Of a DNA stretch of 64,000 nucleotides, positions 10,270-21,353 are shown piece after piece (position 1 is the stretch's first letter; each line of letters opens with the position of its first letter). The stretch spans positions 77,805,554 through 77,869,553 of the forward strand of contig OX246737.1 of assembly GCA_945910005.1 (NCBI GenBank). The letters run 5' to 3'. The stretch comes from Isoperla grammatica (lineage: Eukaryota > Arthropoda > Insecta > Plecoptera > Perlodidae). The translations under genes were made by a program, and so were the position numbers. The notes beneath the pieces are model-generated. The model was not told the origin of the DNA, did not search any database, and saw only the letters and a program-made list of their open reading frames with translations.

Positions 10270-10805
10270 TCAATGCAAGTACTCTGCATCGAGACCAGGT
10301 GCTGCAGTAAAACCAACGTAGGCCCAATTTCTCTCTAATTCTTTAGACGACGCATGACGGAACCACCTCTCTTTAATTTTTTCCCAGGGTAAACCAAGCA
10401 TTCATCCAGCTAATTAATTTATTATAAGCAATAAAACGCCACATTTTATAAGTGGCGTTTTGCTGCAGATTGTGCAAGGCCGTGGTTGAGAACCGTGTCC
10501 GAATGACAACATATTATGGCGGGTTGTTTGTAATCCATCCCGACATATAACTACACTTTCAAATGATGTGTGAATGTGAAATGTAATACACTCCGCACTA
10601 CCACGAACTTTACTTACATGTCACTTTCCGTGCAACAAACACTTTCTTCGTCAGTCCTCATCGGAACACATTCTTCACAATCACACCAATCTGCGGTCCC
10701 TGCTCGGCCCAGTAGTCCCTTACTAACTTTCCTCTTCTTATTCGTTGGCAAATTCTTCTGCTCACTTTTATGGGGCTTGAACCTGTATGGTTGCAAGTTT
10801 GACAC
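10270..10805 (-). pseudogene. P2X7 C-terminal-domain-like protein (two exons, one premature stop)
   Basis: Minus-strand reading in two exons, 10805-10618 and 10550-10270, joined by donor GACAT|GTAAGT and acceptor GTGTAG. Exon 1 has a basic N-terminus then RAGTADWCDCEECVPM and ESVCC, matching the Cys-rich WCxCxxCxxM...ECxCC pattern of the P2X7 intracellular 'ballast' domain. Exon 2 continues in frame, with one TAA, through ATYKMWRFIAYNKLAGWMLG and ends near NWAYVGFTAAPGLDAEYLH. This matches the YRxxAYRxFxxWxxGxLG...YxGF tail of that domain. It lies wholly inside the Kolobok-like element, antisense to THAP, so it is probably element cargo rather than a host receptor. Confidence 0.65.
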
Positions 10806-11100
10806 ATTTGCTGATGGTTGTCAATTGTCAGCAAATACAAACACACTAATTTTACAGATGACAATTTAATGTAAAACAACGCTGCGCGTGGTCGCTCGCT
10901 GCCTCGGCCCGCTTCACTCGACTCATGTGATGTGAGGTAGGCTACCTCTACTCCTCAACTTCAACACCCAGTAACTGGCCGCGGAAGGGCCTGAGCAACA
11001 TCTGGTTTTCGCAGACTTGTTTAGAGGCACGTGTTGTAGAATAATTTTAGAAAATTGGGAACATGTTAAAATATACCCCACTTTTACAGTAGGCCTTTAA

Positions 11101-12136
11101 TTACATAAAATGTTCAAGTACCATTAGTGGTAGTGTTATTATACTAGCAGTTGCCATCCATAGCTCTGCTCATGTAGATTTCAGGATTTTGTACCAGTAC
11201 TGTTGTGGTACACCAAATGGCAAAACATGAATTTCTTTATTTTTAAATAAGAATCTAAATAGTTCCAATTTTCGCTTTTATAACATTTTCAATTTTGGAG
11301 ATATACCATAGGTATCCTCATAAAATATTACCCCCTCTGTTCACCCTCCTGGATTTACTAAAAGTAGTAAAACACATTTTTATGGATTTTTAAAGGAGAA
11401 TCTAAATATCATCAAGTTTCACATCTGTAACACTTTCCGTTCTTTATCAAGCGAGCGTCTCCATTAGACCTTTATGGCACTTCGTTCTGTTTTTTTTTTT
11501 TTTTTATGTCTGTCGATAGTGGTCGAACGGAAAGTCCGATCAACATGAAATTTGGACCATCCACAAGCCTCAATGTGGATTGAGGGTGTATGGTTTTGTG
11601 GCAAAAACGTTCGAAAAGTTACAAAGCTACACAATAGTTACTGTAAAATATTTTTCTGAAACAATATGGCGGCAAAATGTGAGATAGTCATATTTTTATA
11701 AACATTTTTCCAGTCACAAATAGTTCATTTTATGGTGATCTGATAAGTATTGGCAAAGTTACACAAAAGCTACTCGAAATTTTGTTTCTGAAACAGTAAC
11801 GGCAAAGTGTGAGGTCGCTGTATTATAGCAAAATGTTTGTCCGGTCATGAATATACTAAATTTAAACTTGATCTGATACGTATTAGAGGCAGAAATTACA
11901 AAAATGTTGTGAAAAACGTGTCTTTATATTCGTGATTCATGACCCCCCCCCCCCCTCCCCCCATCACACTTAAAACAAACTTGTTACGCGCCTGATCACG
12001 GCTGACCACATTGATGAATGATGATTTAATGATTACACCCTTAGTTACGGATGTCTTTCTCCTTGCACTACTTCTGCTTTTATACATTGTGTGTGTGTCA
12101 CTCCTACCATAGCAAGCAACTATGTTCTGATTGCAG
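11101..12136. other. ABCG intron, repeat-derived but no gene
   Basis: Contains a T tract (about 11491-11506) followed by TGTCTGTCGATAG...CATGAAATTTGGACC, a widespread arthropod repeat style (compare 34900-35010), and a C-rich homopolymer at 11941-11957. The acceptor GATTGCAG ends at 12136. Confidence 0.45.
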
Positions 12137-12292
12137 ATTGTGTTCTCAATTCTGTATGTGTCCATTGTGTACTTCATGACCTCCCAACCCCTCGATGCCA
12201 CCCGCTTCTCTATGCTGCTGTGCATGTGTGTACTGACTTCCTTGGTGGCACAGAGCCTGGGGATTCTCATTGGAGCAGCTATGAGAGTTGAG
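12137..12292 (+). CDS. ABCG half-transporter, exon (TM3-TM4)
   Basis: Acceptor ATTGCAG and donor GAG|GTAGGT; 156 bp, phase 0 at both ends. It encodes IVFSILYVSIVYFMTSQPLD, a membrane helix, and the next helix CMCVLTSLVAQSLGILIGAA. The conserved Q-S-L-G-x-x-I-G-A-A motif marks ABCG1/ABCG4-type proteins. The following 19.6-kb intron separates it from the last exon. Confidence 0.93.
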
Positions 12293-12503
12293 GTAGGTAC
12301 CTATACCCAGTGCTTAATTTCAGGGCGGACGCGTCCACCTACTCTTTTTTCGTGGACGGACGCATCTGCCCACTTCTTTTTTGGAAACATCCTAATTGAA
12401 AAGTCAATAGGATATTGTAGTAGACTGATAGCCTGTCTGTAGTCACTGTACTAATGTGCCGCTGCACTTTTCCGTATATCCTCCCTGCTACTTGACAAAA
12501 CAG
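12293..12503. other. start of the 19.6-kb ABCG intron
   Basis: Begins with donor GTAGGT. Contains an imperfect local repeat of GGCGGACGCGTCCACC / GTGGACGGACGCATCTGCCC (about 12325-12380). Nothing else recognised before the truncated BEL element. Confidence 0.4.
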
Positions 12504-15500
12504 ATTGTGACAGTGGCTAGCTCAGATACCATCTCCAAGTGCACCGCTTTGGTGGCCATGCATACGAACACGCACAAGTAACCTTTGGTGAGTGGTGCGT
12601 TCCGACGCATGCTGGTTTTGACCATGAAGGGCCCGGCAAAGTCGGTCCCGACATGGGAGAAGACCCTGGAGCACTGCACGCGAGGGGCGGGAAGATCAGC
12701 CATCTGAGGTTGCAAGGGCTTTGCACGGAACTTGTGGCACGAGAGGCAACGATGGATGCGCTGTCGAAGCAAGCCACGCAGAGAAACGATCCAATAAAGT
12801 TGTTGAACCAGCGCTTGAACAGTTCTAGGGCCGGAATGGAGAGAAATCTTGTGGTAGTGATCGCAAATGAGTGCTGACAAGTGCGCCTTCTTAGGGAGAA
12901 GGAGGGGGTGACGAGCTTCTTCAGCAAGGGAAGAATGACGTAGTCTACCACCCACCCTGAGAAACCCGGAGGGGTCGAGAAAGGGCTTGAGAGAAGCGAG
13001 CTTGGAGGACACTTGACGCTCCTGGCTCAGCTGGCGAATTTCCGGGGCGTAAAAGTGATGTTGAGTGAGACGTAGAAAGAGATCCAGAGCGTCCTTGAGC
13101 TCGAGTGGAGTGACAGTACCACGGAGAGGGGAAGCATGTGAGCGTCTCGCGAGAAGGAGGCGAGCGAAGCGAAACGCCCAGGCGAACACACGCTGTGCCT
13201 TAAGAAGTGTGGAGAATTTCCGGAAGTTCTCTAGCAGAGGGTCCAAAGCGTCGACGTGCACTACGAATGCGTGTACTGAAGGCTTCAGTTCGGGCAACTC
13301 CTCACGGGAGTCGAATGAGGGTGATGGGCGAGACCACTACTCTTGAACAGCATGAAGGAAGTTCGGACCAGAGAGCCACAGAGAGTGCTCAAGGAGCTGA
13401 GTCGGGGTCAAACCACGAGATGCGCAATCGGCAGGGTTTTCTTCGGACGATACGTGATGCCAGTCGACAGGGGAAGTGCTCTCAAGCACCTCGACGACGC
13501 GGTTGGCGACGAAGGTCTTGAGGCGATGAGGGGGAGTGGACAGCCAGGCAAGCACGATTCGTGAGTCGGTGAAGAGATGAACAGAGCTTGAGACGAGGGG
13601 GAGCAGCGAGGGCAAGGTGTCACGTAGCAATTGAGTGAGCAGGAGAGCAGCCGATAGTTCCAGTTTCGGAATAGTCAGGGGTTTTACTGGGGCGACCTTG
13701 CTTTTCGCGTGCACGAGACGAACTTCACAGGTGGAAGGGCTGGTCTGTGATTGCAGATACAGCACAGCTGCGTAGGCTTTCTCGGAGGCGTCGCAGAAGC
13801 CGACGACACGATGAGAGTCGCCAACACGAGGGAAGGCGCGAGGGACATGAAAGTTTGCAAGGGCGGGAACTTCAGCGACTGCCGAGAGCCAGTTGTGAGA
13901 GAGATGATCGGGAAGCGCATCATCCCACTGCACCTGGGACAGCCATAGTTGTTGGAGGAAGATCTTCATTGAGCAAACGAAGGGTGTGAGAAACCCCAGG
14001 GGATCGAAGATTCGTACGATGTAGGACAATGCCGTACGTTTAGTGACAGTTCCTTGGAAAGGTACGGTGAGAAAAGAGAAATCATCCGAGTTGGAGCTCC
14101 ACAGTAGGCCGAAGATCTTGATGCCTTCATCTTCGTTAGAGAACACGACAGGAGTCTCGAGATGGTCTTCAGGAAGAGCGGCCAAAGCCATGCGATGGTT
14201 GCTCGCCCACTTACGAAGCTCGAAGCCGCCGCGCGCAAGGAGAGCTTGCAACTGTTTCTGGAGGGCGATGGCTTCAGAGAGAGTTTCAGCGCCAGACACG
14301 ATGTCATCTATGTAGGTGTGCGACGTGAGGGAATGTGCAGCCAGAGGGAACTGTTCTCCTTCGTCACGCACCAGTTGCTGCAAAACACGTTGGGCTTGGA
14401 AGGCAGAGGGAGTTAGGCCGTACGTGACTGTACTGAGCTCGTTTTCTAGGACGGGAGAACTGGGGGAAGGTCGCCAAAAAATGTGTTGGACGGCCCGATC
14501 CGAGGGGCTGGCGAGGATCTGGCGATACATTTGACGAATGTCCGCACAGATGACGATAGAATGGGTTCGGAAAGAAGTGATAACACTGAAGAGGTCATGT
14601 TGGAGTTTCGGTCCACTGAGTAGGAGTTGGTTCAGAGAGACGCTTTCTTGGTCCGGCGAAGAGGCGTTGAAAACAACTCTCAGCTTGGTACTGGAGCTCG
14701 TGAGTTTGTGGACACAGTGGTGTGGAATGATATAGCTGGCAGGGGAAGAGACGTGCTGCATATGCTGGGCCTGTTCATAGTCTTGCATGAACACTTGATA
14801 AGCAGCGTTGTGCTGAGGATTGCGTCGCAAACGTCGCTCTAAACTCAGGTAGCTCTGGAGTGCCGCCTCACGGTTGCTTCCGAGTAGTGAGGGACTCGAC
14901 GGTTTGAAGGGAAGAGCTACTGAGTAGCGTCCACACGCGTCACGTGAGTGGGTGTCCTTGAAGTGACGTTTACACCATTGATCTTCAGGATCTTCTTCAG
15001 GGGGACGAGGAACTTCTTTTACCTCCCAGAATAAGCGCAAGATGCGCTCGAGGCTAGAGGAACACACAAAGAGAAAGACAGGAGGGTCGGAAGGTGGTTC
15101 CTTGGACTGAGTTGGTCCCATGACAACCCAGCCAAACATGGTGTTGAAGGCCGTAGGGTTGTTGCCGCGGATCGTGTCACCTGACCTATTCAAGATTTCG
15201 GGTTAGAGATCGGCACCCAACAGAAAGTCTACTCGGTCCGGGGAGCAGAAACGGTTGTCTGCAAGACACATTCCTTGGAAACGTTGGAAAACGTCACAGG
15301 ATACTTCACTGGTCGGCAGGTTGCTAGTTAAGTTTGGCAGAACAAGAGCTTGAACCATGAGTGTTTTGAGAGAGGAGAGGCGCGAGGTAATGGAGCACTG
15401 TACAGTGCCACGTGCTTGAGTAGCAGCAAGGCGTATCCCCGATAACTCGAAGTGTGTAGGTTAAACTTTCAGGGCCAGCTTCCTGACCAGCGACTGAGAT

Positions 15501-15949
15501 ATGGCAGAGACTTGCGAGCCGGGATCCAGCACCGCGCGAAAGGGTTGAAATTGTCCGTGAGAATCTTGAATGAGAGCGCGTGCGGTGCCTAGCAGCACAG
15601 TAGGTTGGCTGCGCGTGGTGTCTCGGAGATGACAGGAGAGACCGCGATTCGATGGACCGGCTTCTTGAGAGGATGAGCTGACGTCATGAGAGGGATTGAC
15701 GTCACAAGCTAAGGGAACACTGCCATAAGAATTGTCCTGGTACGCGGAAGTACTCGTGGAGTGTAAAAAAAAGTGATGATGCTTACTTCCGCAGGTGGAG
15801 CAGGCGTTCTTTGAATTACACTGCGACTTCATGTGAGCGCCGAGACAATTGAAACAGCGTCGCAATTGGCGCAAGGTGTGATACTTGTCATCAATGGATT
15901 GCTTGCGGAATGTCTCACACTTATAAAGCGTGTGACAAGATTTACACAC
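12504..15949 (-). pseudogene. BEL/Pao pol: protease, reverse transcriptase, RNase H, partial integrase
   Basis: Order from the right: zinc knuckles (CFNCLGAHMKSQC, CSTCGSKHHHF) near 15850-15780; protease with VLDPGSQVSAIS near 15520, where the usual DSG reads DPG; a linker with in-frame stops near 15461 and 15196; reverse transcriptase with YGLTPSAFQAQRVL and catalytic YIDDI near 14305; and RNase H near 13750-13450 (FCDASEKAYAAVLY, LFTDSRIVLAWL). After a TAG near 13335 come the integrase zinc region (HPLLLPKKAHLSALICDHYH, CLSCHKFRA) and the first catalytic Asp (GTDFAGPF). The frame ends after KAVHLEMVSELAT, so the other catalytic residues are lost. Confidence 0.88.
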
Positions 15950-16005
15950 GGGGCAAGATGAGTTGGCGTCGGAGCGCGAGGGTTCAGAGCGCTCACGTCC
16001 CGAGA

Positions 16006-16979
16006 CTAAATTGATTTCAACTGAAATGAATTCAGTTTCTTCACAGGGGAAGAAACCTTGGTAGGAATGGCAGTAGGTTTACCTACAGAGCATAATTCGA
16101 ATGTGCGTGACTGTTCTTCGATAAATTCTATCACCGAACTGTAATTAGGAGTAGTGTGGGAAGACTGTTTGTTCTCGAATGCTTTACGAGTTGAACTGTC
16201 GAGCTTAGCCAAGGTCAACGAGAGTAACAAAACATCACCTAGGTCGGGTAATTCTAATGCTTTCAATGCATCAATCGCGTTACGATGCACGCTGAGAAAA
16301 CTTTGCAAGCAAGCATGTGACGCAGATTTCAGAGGTGTGAAGTCCTGCAGTTGCTGCACATACAAACTAGCCAGCAAACGTTTATTCTGATAACGGGATA
16401 TCAGCGCCTGAAAGGCGAGAGGGTAGTTTTCATTGGAGATTTGAAAACCGGAAATAGTAGTCAGAGCAGCGCCTGACAACGAAGTTCTCAAGTAATGAAA
16501 CTTTTGTATGTTGTCGAGTGAATCATTTCCGTCAATTAGGGATTTGAAAAGAGAATAAAATTCGGTCCATTGCGAAATATCTCCCGAGAAATTGGGAAGA
16601 TCGATTGTTGGTAGGTTAATATAATTTTTAGGAGAAGCTGTAGCCACATCCGCGGGTGTAGCGCTTTTTTCACTTAATTTGACAGCAGCAAGGAAACGAG
16701 ATTGTGCTGCGTACAAAACTGTCTCAAAACTTTCAAACACCTTGTCAACTTCGACGGGTTTAGCAGGAGCAGTAAGTTGTGAATTTATGGCCGCGATGGC
16801 CAATTGTATTGACTGAAAACTCTAGTCAAATGTCGACAACTTCTCGAACCTAGGCCTATTTAAGTGTAGGTTGTCAGGTGTTAAGTTAGCGAAGGCATTG
16901 TACGTACGTTGGACAGACGCAAAAATGACTTCGCGCTGAGCAACAAGCTTTTCTTGTTCAGAAACAAGATCATCCATAA
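16006..16979 (-). pseudogene. BEL/Pao gag
   Basis: Starts at ATG 16979 (MDDLVSEQEKLVAQREVIF, a coiled-coil-like start). It has an in-frame TAG near 16825 and continues through the conserved BEL gag (DUF1759-like) core LPNFSGDISQWTEFYSLFKS and IQKFHYLRTSLSGAA. It ends QLKSI at 16006. The next reading frame (15949 leftwards) resumes the zinc-knuckle part, so a frameshift separates gag from pol here. Confidence 0.82.
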
Positions 16980-17281
16980 TGAACAGAGGGGAAAACACAA
17001 GAAATTATGAAGGAAAAACGAGAGAAATCCGTCAACACAAGCAGTGTTATACGTAAACCCAGCTGAATGTAGTTGAGCTCACTTACTGTCAAAACAACAA
17101 CGTGTATTGTTTAATACGTCACTTGTATGACGAGTTGAATGTCGACAGCGCGAGGGACGAGAGAATGACGTGTCCGCGCGGGACGACGCCACTGACGAGA
17201 GAAAAAATAAAGAAAATGATAAAGATAGCTTTGACTGATGGAATAACTGGCTGAAGATTCGGACGACGGAGGACCAAAAAA

Positions 17282-17783
17282 TGTTAGCGCGGGGAAGTAA
17301 AGAGAAAAGATTGTATAATTAGAACTGAAAGTGGACTGTATATTTTGAATGAACTTACCGAGAATGCAGTGAGGTGGAGAATAGTGTGATGCCGAAGTGC
17401 AGAGACTAGTTGTTTGCCTGGCTCGATAGGTAAAGAAAAGATTAAAGAACCCAGGGTTGAAAGGAGAAGAAAGAAAGAGTAAGAAAAACGCCTCAAGAGA
17501 GGCTCGAACCACAAGCAGCAGCGCGTAGACAATGGGTGAGCTCGACGCTCGGAGTCCGCAAGCGGTTCGAAGGCGAGATGACAGGCACGTAGGAGAGATG
17601 AAACCAGACTGGTCTGACTGCACAAGCAGCTCAAACCCGAAAACATGCATACGTCACAAGGGGTAGGGGAAAAGGAGATAAGAGAGAAGGCGTAGAAGGA
17701 CGTGACGTAAACAACCGGAAGAGTGACTAAAACCTATATATGAAATTAACTACAAACAGGGGAGGTAGGCATGAACACTAACA
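17282..17783 (-). repeat. 5' LTR of the BEL/Pao element
   Basis: The minus strand begins TGTTAG at 17783 and ends CTAACA at 17282, a matched 6-bp inverted terminus; 502 bp. It is followed directly by TTTTTTGGTCCTCCGTCGTC, the usual BEL-type primer-site context. The 179-codon open frame inside it (17111-17650) is not considered a gene. Confidence 0.65.
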
Positions 17784-18453
17784 AAAACAATCTCTTAATC
17801 TTAAGGCTGTGCGAGCATGGTTTTTCAGTTTTCTAAAATATGCACAACATACCCAAGTTAAGCTTTGAAATTGAAACCATGACTTCTGAAAGTTACAAAA
17901 TTATTTTTTTCGTAATTTTGAATGTACCGGTACCGTAGATATTGCTCGATTTACGCCGCCGCTTCATTCTAAACATAACTTCGCCCAAAAATAAACATTT
18001 AAGATAGCCAATTTTTATTGTACTTGCTGTACATACTTTTTTCTAGGAGGTGAGGAATTTTCAGTTCATTATCTGTAATGGTGTTTGTGCTATGACTTTT
18101 CTCATCTATTAATATAAATGAGCTCATTTGTACTGGTAGATGAGAAATATATATATACAAAAGAGAAGTACAAGATTGTAAACAAAAGCATTCCAAATAA
18201 ATAATAGTCTGACCTTCGTTTGCATAAAAGATTTTGATAAACTTTGAACATCTCATTAAAGTCGTTCTTCAACATTCAAGTCTTACAAGGTAGTAAACAA
18301 AAACATTCCAAATAAATAATAGTCTGACCTTGGTATGCAAAATATTTTGTATATAAGAACTTTACACTTCAAAAATCCTATTAGAGGTACCTAAATGTCA
18401 CAAATGTGATGATATTACAATCAATGTGGTACACTCAACCCTTCTCAAAGCAG
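17784..18453. repeat. AT-rich intron with a diverged direct duplication
   Basis: GTAAACAAAAGCATTCCAAA... at 18178 recurs at 18293 (about 60 bp, few differences: AATAAATAATAGTCTGACCTT in both). No coding sequence recognised. Confidence 0.5.
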
Positions 18454-20548
18454 GTTAAGATAAGATAAGATTTATTTCTTCATCAGACAAGAATGTAATA
18501 CAGTCAGTCTTAATCTCTAAGGAGATGTGCGAAGATTTGAAGGGGGTGAGTGCAGGTTATAACTAAAATAGAATAGGTTAATGGTAATACATGATGTGAT
18601 AATAATACAATAATAATGCAAAGACCCATTGCAAATGCAATTATGTAGGCTTATTAATGTATAGCCCACATAACTACAACCACAACAAGTCATTACATGT
18701 ACAATACATAATTACATTTAATTTATGGTACAATACATTATTTAGAGCATATGAACCTTTCTTTGAATTCTTGGACGGAGTAAAAGCATTCATCAGTTAG
18801 AATATTTTTTAACCTATATTTAAATATATGTATGCTAGTGGAGTCTTTTATCTCGACAGGTAGAGCATTGCAAAGTAAGGTACCCTGGTACACGGGATTT
18901 TTTTGGCACTGCGATGATGTTTGTCTGTGTATTCTCAGCAAGCTTTTTTGTCTAGTATCATGGTCATGTACGTCCATATTTGTTTCCAAGTTATGCATAT
19001 TACTCTTTATGAATACCAATAATTGAAAGATGTATAAGCAGGGCATAGTCATTATTTTTAAGTTTTTGAAGTGAGTTTTGCATGATTCTCTCTGATTAAG
19101 ATGTAGTATATTTCTAATTGCTCTTTTCTGTAATTAGAAAACAGTTTCCCAGAGTAAAGAGTTACCCCAGAAAAGTATGCCGTAGCTCATTTTTGAGTGA
19201 AACATTCCATAGTATTGTAGTTTTAAAGTCTTTATGTTGGCAATTTTTGACATGATTTTGATTGCATAGCAACAGCTCGATAATTTATTACATAAGGCAG
19301 TGATATGGTTGGACCAGTCAAGATTTTCATCCAGTTGAATACCTAGAAAAGGCACGTGCGAATTTTGCTCAAGCAATATGTTTTGCACATTTATAGCTAT
19401 ATCCTGAGGGGGTGAACGCTTGTTTTTAAAGTATACAACCTTAGTTTTGGTTGGGTTCAGAGATAGAAAATTTGCTGAAAACCAATTATTAATTTCTTCC
19501 ATAACAATGTGTGCCCTTCTTAGCAAGGTGCCCAAGTCAGTATCTTTTAACACTACATTTGAATCATCTGCAAAGAGAGTTATTAAGTCTACAGCAATGT
19601 TGCCCGGCATATCATTAATATAAATAATGAAAATAATAGGTCCTAGAATAGAACCTTGAGGGACCCCTATCTTAACATCCCCCCACTCAGAAAAGTATTT
19701 GGTTTCACTATTATTACTATCGACTTGTTTTATACAAGTTTTTTGTTTTCTGCTACTTAGATAGGATTTGAACCAGTCATTAGCCTCTAATGCCATAGAA
19801 ATCTAATTTTTGTAGTAAAATTTTGTGATTTACACAGTCAAATGCTTTGCTTAGGTCACAAAAAATACCAACTGCATGTTCCTTCAAGTTCAGTGTCCTG
19901 TATATATAATCTGTGAAATTAGTTATTGCAGTCATTGTCGATTTGTTTTTACGAAACCCATGTTGACTTGATGACAGTAATTTATACTTATCCAGATAAC
20001 TAATCAACCGATTGTGCATGACACGTTCCAAAATTTTAGAAAACACTGAGAGAAGTGAGATAGGCCTATAGTTATCTGGGGAAGTTTTTTTTCCTTTTTT
20101 GAACAGGGGAATCACTTTAGAGATTTTTAGGTCATCCGGGAAAATACCAGATTCCAGTGAGGCATTGATTAAGTCTACAAGGGGTTCAGAAAGGTAAGCA
20201 GCATATTTCTTGATTATGAAGTTTGGAATGTCGTCCAACCCTGAAGAATTTTTGTTGTTTAATTGGATAAGAAGAGTGTGAATTTCGGAGTTCGTGACTG
20301 GGTAGAGAAAGATTGAATTATTTACAGGCGGGCCTGTATTGTTCAGCAGTTTAATAGCTTCTGCATCACTTGCGTATTTATCTGGAATGTTCGAGGATGC
20401 CGCAGTGAGGAAGAACTTATTAAAAATATTTGCTACGTCCTCCGGATTGTTTGTGGTTCTGCCATCAACATCAAGTTCAATCTTAATAGACTGACGAGCA
20501 TTTATATTCCTCCCTAGTTCCCTGTTAATTACATCCCATGATGTTTTC
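18454..20548 (-). mobile_element. Jockey/CR1-type LINE, 5'-truncated
   Basis: Minus-strand non-LTR retrotransposon. The 3' end is marked by AATAAATCTTATCTTATCTTA (18480-18460), a polyadenylation-like signal fused to a short TCTTA repeat tail. Only the reverse-transcriptase ORF remains; the endonuclease half is absent. The right limit coincides with a gypsy LTR fragment starting at 20549. Confidence 0.82.
18738..20548 (-). pseudogene. LINE reverse transcriptase, frameshifted
   Basis: Three consecutive open pieces (20548-19780, 19796-19134, 19052-18738). The first carries VIPLFKKGKKTSPDNYRPIS, SSSQHGFRKNKSTMTAI and motif A GIFCDLSKAFDCVNH. The second carries GVPQGSILGPIIFIIYIND and motif C LFADDSNVVL. 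The third has the C-terminal R-Q...NPVYQGTLLCNALPVEIKD ending found in CR1/Jockey-like proteins. The catalytic Asp residues are intact, but the frame is broken near 19790 and 19134. Confidence 0.85.
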
Positions 20549-20697
20549 GCCGCCACCACCAGTGAGGGCATGGCGCTCCCCTAGCGGACAGCCGGGGAAC
20601 GAGCGTGGGAGGCTCGTGGCAGTCGACTGATGGACCTAGATGGTCCTGATGGTGCTAGACGTGATGCGTAACAGGTGCGTGCGGTAAGACATTACAG
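20549..20697 (+). repeat. gypsy C-type LTR fragment, + orientation
   Basis: Matches the LTRs at 21110-21295 and 23891-24056 but in the opposite direction. It starts inside the LTR (CGCCGCCACCACCAGTGAGG), lacks about 10 bp, and ends with the LTR terminus AAGACATTACA. It abuts the truncated LINE, so the LINE open frame that seems to start at 20571 really begins in LTR sequence. Confidence 0.8.
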
Positions 20698-21109
20698 TAC
20701 AAGAAAAGTACAAGAAAAGAAAACCACTAATCCCACTTTAACCATCATGCTCCAAGCAAGTAAATATCCAGTTTTAAAAAAGCTGAGATACCCCTTGTTG
20801 CTTGTCACACGTCATTGATATCTGTTACCTTCTTGGTGACAATCTTTTTCAAACCCATTGTGTCGTCACAATGGTCATGTATAACTAAGAAAATAAAAAT
20901 ATTTGGCACATGAAAATACTATTTATAACATGAAGTTGAATATGAAAATAAAAACTGAGTTTCGAAGTTCAAACCTGTCTGTGGGCATTATTTTAGTAAT
21001 TTACATAGCTAGGTATAGGCACGAAAACATTGAACAGGATGTCATCACCTACTTTAAAATTGAGTTTTTTTCCTGTAATCTTTTAACTTACTTAAATTTG
21101 TAAGGTACC
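20698..21109. other. spacer between inverted LTR copies
   Basis: AT-rich. Nothing recognised. The flanking LTR copies form a 150-bp inverted repeat around it. Confidence 0.4.
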
Positions 21110-21295
21110 TGTAATGTCTTACCGCACGCACCTGTTACGCGTCACGTCTAGCACCATCAGGACCATCTAGGTCCATCAGTCGACTGCCACGAGCCTCCCA
21201 CGCTCGTTCCCCGGCTGTCCGCTAGGGGAGCGCCATGAGGCGGTGAACCCTCACTGGTGGTGGCGGCGCGCTCACATACAAAACCCTACACTACA
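21110..21295 (-). repeat. 3' LTR of gypsy C
   Basis: On the minus strand it reads TGTAGTGTAGGG...AAGACATTACA and is preceded by a purine-rich AGGGGATG, a candidate polypurine tract. It differs from the 5' LTR by a few substitutions and by the presence of GACCATCTAGGTCCATCA, which the 5' LTR lacks in part. The two LTRs therefore diverged by an indel. Confidence 0.8.
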
Positions 21296-21353
21296 TCCCC
21301 TAAAATAGATATACTAAACTAAACTAAAACTTGAAATACTCGTAGGCAGATGA

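Larger units (their letters stand above)
9018..11096 (+). mobile_element. Kolobok-like DNA transposon (2,079 bp, decayed)
   Basis: Termini are AGGCCTACTGTAG on the left and the complement of AGGCCTACTGTAA on the right, flanked by TTAA at 9014-9017 and 11097-11100. The TTAA duplication, the 5'-RGG terminus and an internal THAP domain together are the published hallmarks of the Kolobok superfamily. The strand given follows the THAP frame. A second reading frame, P2X7 C-terminus-like, runs antisense in the right half. I recognise no complete transposase catalytic domain, so the copy is probably non-autonomous. Confidence 0.7.
12504..17783 (-). mobile_element. BEL/Pao LTR retrotransposon, 3'-truncated
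   Basis: Minus-strand element with 5' LTR (17282-17783), leader, gag, zinc-knuckle/protease region, reverse transcriptase, RNase H and the first part of integrase. It stops abruptly at about 12504 inside the integrase catalytic core; the rest and the 3' LTR are missing. Several in-frame stops and one frameshift show that it is old. Confidence 0.88.

Noticed and set aside
10431..10460. hairpin AAAACGCCAC...GTGGCGTTTT as a regulatory RNA structure
   Set aside because: It lies within the P2X7-like exon and is short; more likely chance within coding sequence.
13065..14842. several + strand open frames across the BEL pol region
   Set aside because: They are antisense shadows of the clear minus-strand RT, RNase H and integrase frame.
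17111..17650. 179-codon open frame as a gene
   Set aside because: It lies across the BEL LTR and leader, has no recognisable domain and overlaps the LTR end signals.
20549..20571. LINE start codon at 20571
   Set aside because: The bases from 20549 rightwards belong to a gypsy LTR fragment, so the ATG is not part of the LINE.
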